Positions 15,908 to 19,661 of a DNA stretch of 19,661 nt are shown one piece after another. The notes beneath the pieces are model-generated. The model saw only the letters and a program-made list of their open reading frames with translations. It did not search any database and had not been told where the DNA came from. The stretch covers positions 1-19,661 of the forward strand of contig JAZOBC010000029.1 of the NCBI GenBank assembly GCA_045595795.1. The letters run 5' to 3'. This stretch comes from UMGS755 sp045595795. GTDB lineage: Bacteria; Bacillota; Clostridia; UBA1381; UBA9506. How positions within the stretch are numbered: the stretch's first letter is position 1; each line of letters starts with the position of its first letter. The translations under genes and the position numbers were made by a program.

Positions 15908-16528
15908 TTATCTCTTCAGCTGCAGGTCATAATGAACGTCATATGCCTTTTCTTCATCAGTGAACTTGTGCAGTGTGTTAATCACTTCACCGTTGTTCCA
16001 CTTTCTGTCGCCTACATCCTCAGTGGTACCCATAACGGTAACGTTGAGCTGTCTGCGGCGTGCACGAACGTGATCCCAGTCAATGAAGTAGATGTGAGCA
16101 AACTCACCGCCGTCTAAAACGCCATCTTTAATGGTCATGGTTTCGCTTCTGCCAAAGAATACACTGCGCAGGTGACCATCGGTGTTCATGCTGGTGAAGT
16201 CGCCGGGTTCGTCAACGTAACGGCCAAACTGCGCATGAATCGGGCCGGGATGACGATACTGATGCTCTTCTGCAAAGTCAGGAATCATTTTTCTCATAAT
16301 ATCCAGCAGGTCATGCTGCAGGTATTCTAAGTCAAATGAATCAATGTCATGTGAGCATTCCTGAATCATAACTGAACAGGTGGTGTGATGAGATGCGATA
16401 CATACGGTACCGTTTTTAATGCCGGATGCTTCTACAATCTCAATAATTTCTTTGGATACGTCATGGAAGGTCGGAATCCAGCCTCTTGACTGCAGTTCCA
16501 GTTCCTTTTGGAAAATTTTGAATTCCAT
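15908..16528 (-). CDS. YjbQ-family (UPF0047) protein, extended form
   Basis: The fold family is YjbQ/UPF0047, called 'secondary thiamine-phosphate synthase' from indirect data; its physiological activity is unsettled. Family motifs are ASHHTTCSVMIQE (H47/H48), NTDGHLRSVFFGRSETM (H119) and IKDGVLDGGEFAHIYFIDWD, ending in a RARRRQLNVTVMG strand. At 206 residues it is much longer than the usual 130–140. There is an insertion of roughly 15–20 residues before H119 (near residues 90–115) and a 39-residue C-terminal tail after 167. AAAAGGAG precedes the ATG. The TIM-like gene lies upstream (84-base gap). Inference: it acts with the sugar-phosphate genes of this locus. Confidence 0.85.
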   Translation of the reverse strand: MEFKIFQKELELQSRGWIPTFHDVSKEIIEIVEASGIKNGTVCIASHHTTCSVMIQECSHDIDSFDLEYLQHDLLDIMRKMIPDFAEEHQYRHPGPIHAQFGRYVDEPGDFTSMNTDGHLRSVFFGRSETMTIKDGVLDGGEFAHIYFIDWDHVRARRRQLNVTVMGTTEDVGDRKWNNGEVINTLHKFTDEEKAYDVHYDLQLKR

Positions 16529-16612
16529 GGTGCATTCTCCTTTTATATGTATTTTTTATGTTTTAGCAGACGCCTCGCGATTCTGACGCAAAACACCTGC
16601 TTTCATACGGTT

Positions 16613-17311
16613 TTAGTGCAGCTCATCCCAAGCTTTGCGAACAGCCGCAATCATTTCTTCAGCTAAAGCCAAGGGATCTTCTGCCTTAGCGATGGCGCTG
16701 GAGCAACCTGAGGCAGAAGAACCTGCCTTAATGATGTTATAGCAATCCGCACCCTTGCTGATGCCGGCAGAGGGGAACGGCTTAATGTCGGGGTTAATTT
16801 CACGGATGACGCGAATTACTTCATCCACGTAGGCTTTGTCAGCCGGCTTACCCGTACCAATCAGTTCGGTCGGCTCTGCCACCAAAATGTTAGGACCAAG
16901 CTTTGCAACAGCTTTCACTTCTTCAATGCTGTCGGCACAAACCATAGTGGCAAGGCCCACTTCATCAGCACGCTTGATGGCTTCTTCAATTTCAGCCAGC
17001 GTGAGCTTGCGTTCTGCATGATTCAACATAACGCCCACAGCACCGGCAGCCTTAACAGCTTCGGGAAGGGTTTTGCCCATGCCCTTACCAACAGGCAGAC
17101 TGTCCATATGCTGAGAGTATACATGCACACGCTTGGTGTTTTGAGCAATGTTAAAAATTTCAGTATCGGGAACATCCAAAACAATGTCCACATCATATTT
17201 TTCTGCCAGCTTGTCAAGGCCCTTGGCAATGTCAAGGAGAACTTCTCCATACATGTAACACTTAGGACCATATTCAAAAAAGGGCTCTTTAATCTGATAG
17301 TCTTTATACAT
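16613..17311 (-). CDS. Archaeal-type triose-phosphate isomerase homologue, substrate uncertain
   Basis: This 232-residue TIM barrel is closest in pattern to the short archaeal triose-phosphate isomerases. Family blocks are AAGAVGVMLNHAERKLTLAEI with the electrophile H98, VAEPTELIGTG with the catalytic base E146, and the phosphate sites SAGISKG and GSSASGCSSAIAKAEDP. At the N-terminus the usual N-x-K active-site motif reads G-P-K (K17 in FEYGPKCYMYGE), so the lysine is kept but the asparagine is lost. Bacterial glycolytic TPI is normally a different, longer form. With a DeoR regulator and an FGGY kinase nearby, it may isomerise another short ketose phosphate, for example a tetrulose phosphate. 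GAGGTG precedes the ATG. Confidence 0.85.
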   Translation of the reverse strand: MYKDYQIKEPFFEYGPKCYMYGEVLLDIAKGLDKLAEKYDVDIVLDVPDTEIFNIAQNTKRVHVYSQHMDSLPVGKGMGKTLPEAVKAAGAVGVMLNHAERKLTLAEIEEAIKRADEVGLATMVCADSIEEVKAVAKLGPNILVAEPTELIGTGKPADKAYVDEVIRVIREINPDIKPFPSAGISKGADCYNIIKAGSSASGCSSAIAKAEDPLALAEEMIAAVRKAWDELH

Positions 17312-17340
17312 GTCAGCACCTCATTTTAATTGCTTTTTAT

Positions 17341-17390
17341 TTTCGTTTTGCTTTCTTTTATATTTTATATCACTTTCGTTTATTTGTCAA
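17341..17390 (-). promoter_or_regulatory. Promoter with candidate DeoR-family operators
   Basis: On the minus strand the −35 is TTGACA (17385–17390), followed by a 17-base spacer and TAAAAT (17362–17367). TTTCG-type repeats, typical of DeoR-family boxes, occur on the plus strand as TTTCGTTTTGCTTTC (17341–17355, just past the start site) and CTTTCGTTT (17373–17381, inside the spacer). Binding there would block RNA polymerase. The regulator is probably the DeoR-type protein encoded 1.6 kb downstream. Confidence 0.7.
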
Positions 17391-17430
17391 TACGTATTTT
17401 GTGAATTGGCAGCAGTTTTTAGCGATAATA

Positions 17431-17455
17431 AACACCACCCCGAAGGGTGGTTTGT
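17431..17455 (-). terminator. UUCG-loop hairpin, probable 3' end of the candidate RNA
   Basis: On the minus strand, CCACCC pairs with GGGTGG around the very stable TTCG tetraloop and is followed by TGTTTATTATC. The cUUCGg loop exists only on the minus strand, which supports that direction. The U tract is imperfect. Confidence 0.5.
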
Positions 17456-17760
17456 TGGCTTTCAGCACAATGAAACACAAGAGGATGGTTCTTTTGTGTT
17501 GTTGTAGCAATTGCTTAGAAACAGAAACGCCGTGGCCAAACCAACGACAACGACGAGCCACCACCAACACTTCATGCTTCACGGCTTAAAAGCCACTCGC
17601 ATTCAGTGGGTTTCGGCCAATTCTCGCCCTCCCTCCCCCTGCCACCGGCAGCGGTCGGGCTCGAACCCGTTATACCACTTCGTGGCACGAGAACCTCTGC
17701 GAGGACAGCTCACTCCGCGGCTGTTAACCTATTGTAGGCGGTGCAAATCTAACCTAGAAA
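17431..17760 (-). ncRNA. Candidate structured non-coding RNA with tRNA-like loops
   Basis: No protein gene is convincing here, but hairpins are dense. In minus-strand order they are: ACAGC/GCTGT; CCTC-GCA-GAGG; CCAC-GAA-GTGG; CGGG-TTCGAG-CCCG (17656–17669), whose loop reads like a tRNA T loop; CTGCC-GGT-GGCAG; a G-rich run; CCACT/AGTGG; GGCTTTTAAGCC; and a long-range GCCGTG/CACGGC pairing (17580–17585 with 17529–17534). AGTGGTATAAC, just before the T-loop-like hairpin, resembles a D loop. A CCACCC-TTCG-GGGTGG hairpin at the far end fits minus-strand transcription. Ends, promoter and even strand are uncertain. The raiA RNA of Firmicutes, as I recall it, has tRNA-elbow-like loops and is one known class to test. 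Confidence 0.45.
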
Positions 17761-17762
17761 AT

Positions 17763-17798
17763 AAAAAAATGACCATCCTATTGGATGGTCATTTTTTT
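17763..17798. terminator. Perfect bidirectional terminator
   Basis: AAAAAAATGACCATCC (17763–17778) pairs without a mismatch with GGATGGTCATTTTTTT (17783–17798) around TATT. A and T runs on both sides make it work either way. It could end the dipeptidase transcript (−), or the candidate RNA if that is read from the plus strand. Confidence 0.88.
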
Positions 17799-18012
17799 GG
17801 AAGAGCCGAATGGTTTAAGATGCTTTATATTTTTTCGTTTTCTCAATATTTTTACTTTCTCAAAATCAATGTGTTCTCGATTAGCTCAAACTCGATACGA
17901 TATAAAGCTCGTTGCCGTAAGGCGATACATCAAGTGCATCAGCACATATCAAATCATTTATGACATATCTAAATCACGTAAGAAATTTAGATAGATGCAA
18001 ATTAATTATTTT
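17799..18012. other. AT-rich gap, no gene seen
   Basis: Between the terminator and the dipeptidase stop I see no convincing gene. There is an inverted repeat ATCTAAAT (17967–17974)/ATTTAGAT (17985–17992) and small GTGC-type hairpins. The short open frames here have no ribosome site and no recognisable motif. Confidence 0.5.
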
Positions 18013-19068
18013 TTAATTCTCACGAAAAATAACCTTAAGCACTCGACATAAATTCTTAGAATAAATTTTTGCAATATCATCATCTGAATAACCACGTTGC
18101 ACCAAACATCTGGTTACATTAAAAAGCCCATCAATTCTGTCAAAGCCTTGTGGTTTTGCACGCTTACCAATATATGCATTCGGGTTTATAGCCCGAATCA
18201 TTTCAATCTGTGCATTTGCTTCAGCAAGCCCTCCAACTGTACCAGAAAAATCTGCTCCTATCGAAACGTTATCTATACCAACAAGGTTAATATAGTGATC
18301 AATAATATCAACATAGTCGTTAACTGTTGTTTCTTCGGCTAATTTGTGAGTCATATTACCTATCATATGTTTTGGACCTACAAGTCCACCTTTTGAAACA
18401 CAAAATTTAATCAAATCATCAGACTTATTACGTGGAGTAGGCGCAAGACAAATTGGATTTGCATGAGTAAAAATACAAGGCATATCGGAAGCTTCTATTG
18501 CCTCGTAGCTAGTTTTATCACCGCAGTGGGAAAGGTCTATACATATACCAAGCTCATTCATTTTCTTGACAACATTTATACCAAAATCACTAAGGCCGGT
18601 ATCGCGACTCTCTCCTCCTCCACTACCGATGAAATTTCGCTTATTATATGTTAACATAATAAAGCGAATACCCATTTTATAAAATAATGTAAGATAGTCC
18701 AAATTATCTTCAATAGGACTGCCGTTTTGAAAGCCAAAAAAGATAGCAATTTTTCCTTTTTTCCAGATTTCATACATGTTTTCTATACCAGTGGCAAGTT
18801 CTACCAAGTCGCTGTTTTCTTCCATAATTCTGTACCAACGCCCAATATTTTTGCAAGCTGTTTCAAAATTGTCCTCTAAATTTTGCAGGTGATTAAGCGT
18901 TGTAAAGGCAACAGTATAGTGTACTGTATTGATTCCTGTTTCCTTAAGTATTTTTATATAATCTCTATCCATAAAGTGGGTTGCAAGACCGTCAAAAATG
19001 TTAATTTCTCTATGAATTCTCTGCACACGCTCCTCGCCAATTGGCGAAAGTTTAATAAAATCCTCCAT
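18013..19068 (-). CDS. Membrane dipeptidase-like (peptidase M19) protein, metal site degenerate
   Basis: This 351-residue TIM-barrel amidohydrolase has the M19 pattern: LTLFYKMGIRFIMLTYNKRN, ICIDLSHCGDKT (H181), CIFTHANPICLAPTPRNKSD (H202), SIGADFSG (D273) and a C-terminal AKIYSKNLCRVL. In active M19 enzymes the binuclear zinc ligands are the H and D of DGHND, a bridging E, and two histidines. Here DGHND reads DGLAT (residues 26–30), and the bridging-Glu position reads Q114 (FGFQNG), so only H181, H202 and D273 remain. It is probably a one-metal, altered or inactive enzyme. No signal peptide is seen, so it is likely cytoplasmic. AAGGAG precedes the ATG. Codon use is AT-rich. Confidence 0.85.
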   Translation of the reverse strand: MEDFIKLSPIGEERVQRIHREINIFDGLATHFMDRDYIKILKETGINTVHYTVAFTTLNHLQNLEDNFETACKNIGRWYRIMEENSDLVELATGIENMYEIWKKGKIAIFFGFQNGSPIEDNLDYLTLFYKMGIRFIMLTYNKRNFIGSGGGESRDTGLSDFGINVVKKMNELGICIDLSHCGDKTSYEAIEASDMPCIFTHANPICLAPTPRNKSDDLIKFCVSKGGLVGPKHMIGNMTHKLAEETTVNDYVDIIDHYINLVGIDNVSIGADFSGTVGGLAEANAQIEMIRAINPNAYIGKRAKPQGFDRIDGLFNVTRCLVQRGYSDDDIAKIYSKNLCRVLKVIFREN

Positions 19069-19129
19069 ACTGTACTCCTTTTTATGACATATTTGATTCT
19101 ATACTTGTTATAATAAGTTATTATGATTT

Positions 19130-19158
19130 ATAATAACACTTTATACATATTTTGTCAA
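19130..19158 (-). promoter_or_regulatory. Sigma-A promoter for the dipeptidase-like gene
   Basis: On the minus strand, TTGACA (19153–19158) is followed by a 17-base spacer and TATTAT (19130–19135), about 60 bases before the ATG. Two copies of TTATAATAA (19108–19116 and 19128–19136) lie over and just after the −10, a possible operator. Confidence 0.7.
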
Positions 19159-19293
19159 GAATTTCTTTCGTCGAAAAAACATGGATCAAAATTAAAAACT
19201 AAAGTCTATACTTTTCCTGAAAAATTTGTACATATAATTGTACATATAAATTATAACAATCACAAAGAATTTAATTTAAATACAAATAACCAA

Positions 19294-19339
19294 ATAAAAA
19301 AACAGAACAACCTAGATTGTCATCTAAATCGTTCTGTTT
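19294..19339 (-). terminator. Terminator of the rRNA–tRNA-Asn operon
   Basis: On the minus strand, AAACAGAAC (19331–19339) and GATTTAGAT pair with ATCTAGGTT and GTTCTGTTT (19300–19308), some as G-U, giving about 18 bp. It is followed by TTTTTATTTG. It starts 4 bases after the tRNA-Asn CCA. Confidence 0.88.
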
Positions 19340-19342
19340 CTA

Positions 19343-19418
19343 TGGCTCCCCGAGTTGGACTCGAACCAACGACAACGCGGTTAACAGCCGCGGGCTCTAC
19401 CGACTGAGCTATCGAGGA
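19343..19418 (-). tRNA. tRNA-Asn (GTT)
   Basis: The minus strand folds as a 76-nt tRNA: acceptor TCCTCGA/TCGGGGA with discriminator G and an encoded CCA, D arm GCTCAGTCGGTAGAGC, anticodon stem CGCGG/CCGCG around CTGTTAA (anticodon GTT), and T loop TTCGAGT. It follows the 5S gene, a common rrn-operon arrangement in Clostridia. Confidence 0.97.
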
Positions 19419-19423
19419 ATATA

Positions 19424-19447
19424 AAGGCAGAACTTACGCTCTGCCTT
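19424..19447 (-). repeat. Hairpin between 5S rRNA and tRNA-Asn
   Basis: AAGGCAGA (19424–19431) pairs with TCTGCCTT (19440–19447). On the minus strand it is followed only by TATATTCC, so it is more likely an RNA processing stem between the 5S and the tRNA than a full terminator. Confidence 0.6.
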
Positions 19448-19456
19448 CTTTATGTT

Positions 19457-19570
19457 CCGGCGATGATCTATTTTCCCGGGCGGTCGCCCACCAAGTATCT
19501 TCGACGCTAAGGAGCTTAACTACCGTGTTCGGGATGGGAACGGGTGGAACCTCCTCGCCATTATCACCGG
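19457..19570 (-). rRNA. rrf: 5S ribosomal RNA
   Basis: The minus strand reads CCGGTGATAATGGCGAGGAG, then CCACCCGTTCCCATCCCGAA, CACGGTAGTTAAGCTC and CTTGGTGGGCGACCGCC, the conserved 5S blocks. The terminal stem forms from CCGGTGAT and ATCGCCGG. The length of about 114 nt is normal; end positions may shift by a few bases. Confidence 0.96.
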
Positions 19571-19637
19571 ATCTTAGAGAGTCTGTACCCTCATAACTAA
19601 ACAAAGCAAATGAAAGGAATCTCACTTAAAAACCTTT

Positions 19638-19661
19638 GGTCAAGCCCTCGGTCTATTAGTA
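19638..19661 (-). rRNA. rrl: 23S ribosomal RNA, extreme 3' end (partial)
   Basis: The minus strand at the window edge reads TACTAATAGACCGAGGGCTT and then GACC, the conserved 3' terminus of Firmicute 23S rRNA (helix 1 strand). Only about 24 bases are inside the window; the rest of the gene and operon lies beyond the right edge. Confidence 0.9.

Noticed and set aside
15662..16117. 151-residue plus-strand reading frame across deoR and yjbQ
   Set aside because: It is antisense to two recognised genes and runs through the hairpin between them.
17370..17582. 70-residue minus-strand reading frame MKHEVLVVARRC…
   Set aside because: It has no ribosome site, crosses the UUCG hairpin and the promoter region of the TIM-like gene, and lies in the candidate structured RNA. 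Lack of a stop codon is better explained by RNA constraint.
17511..17963. 150-residue plus-strand reading frame
   Set aside because: It crosses the hairpins and the perfect terminator at 17763–17798, has no ribosome site, and its composition changes abruptly with the underlying DNA.
19123..19407. 94-residue plus-strand reading frame ending in VGLEPTTTRLTAAGSTD
   Set aside because: It runs through the terminator and the antisense of tRNA-Asn. That C-terminal string is the well-known false translation of a tRNA gene.
1..19661. CRISPR arrays, toxin–antitoxin pairs, prophage or restriction genes
   Set aside because: No regularly spaced repeats and no genes with such motifs were seen on either strand.

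Overview
The window is chromosomal DNA of a Clostridia-type Firmicute. The evidence is a lysine (L-box) riboswitch, strong Gram-positive ribosome binding sites, the yqfN/yqfO-like pair trmK–nif3, and the sequence of the 23S/5S rRNA ends. G+C is moderate over most of the window and clearly lower in the last 2 kb before the rRNA operon. I cannot name a species.

Layout, left to right. (1) 1–304: the tail of an IS3-family transposase, cut by the window edge, then two terminators facing each other. (2) 304–506: a CAU-anticodon tRNA on the minus strand with its own promoter, divergent from the asd promoter. (3) 511–3557: a lysine riboswitch with an intrinsic terminator controls asd–dapA–dapB, the first steps of the aspartate-to-diaminopimelate/lysine branch. 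(4) 3563–11127, all minus strand: argG, argH, an XRE–cupin regulator, an acyl-CoA ligase, trmK, a Nif3-like protein and a glycerate kinase. Most gaps are a few bases or overlaps, so the genes probably form one long transcript from a good sigma-A promoter before argG, with a strong hairpin between argG and argH. (5) 11263–13421, plus strand: ruvC–ruvA–ruvB, the Holliday-junction resolvasome. (6) 13525–17390, minus strand: an archaeal-type triose-phosphate-isomerase homologue, an extended YjbQ-family protein, a DeoR-family repressor and an FGGY sugar kinase. This looks like a small sugar-phosphate catabolic locus. DeoR-like TTTCG repeats lie in and around the first gene's promoter. (7) 17431–17798: no convincing protein gene, but a dense set of hairpins with tRNA-like T-loop and D-loop sequences, probably a structured non-coding RNA. 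(8) 18013–19158: an AT-rich membrane-dipeptidase (M19) homologue that lacks several metal ligands. (9) 19294–19661: the end of an rRNA operon on the minus strand (23S 3' end, 5S, tRNA-Asn, terminator).

The best candidates for something undescribed are the TIM-like/YjbQ/DeoR/FGGY locus, where the TIM homologue has an altered active-site Asn, the structured RNA at about 17431–17760, and the degenerate M19 protein. All three are inferences from sequence reading alone; no database or folding program was used.
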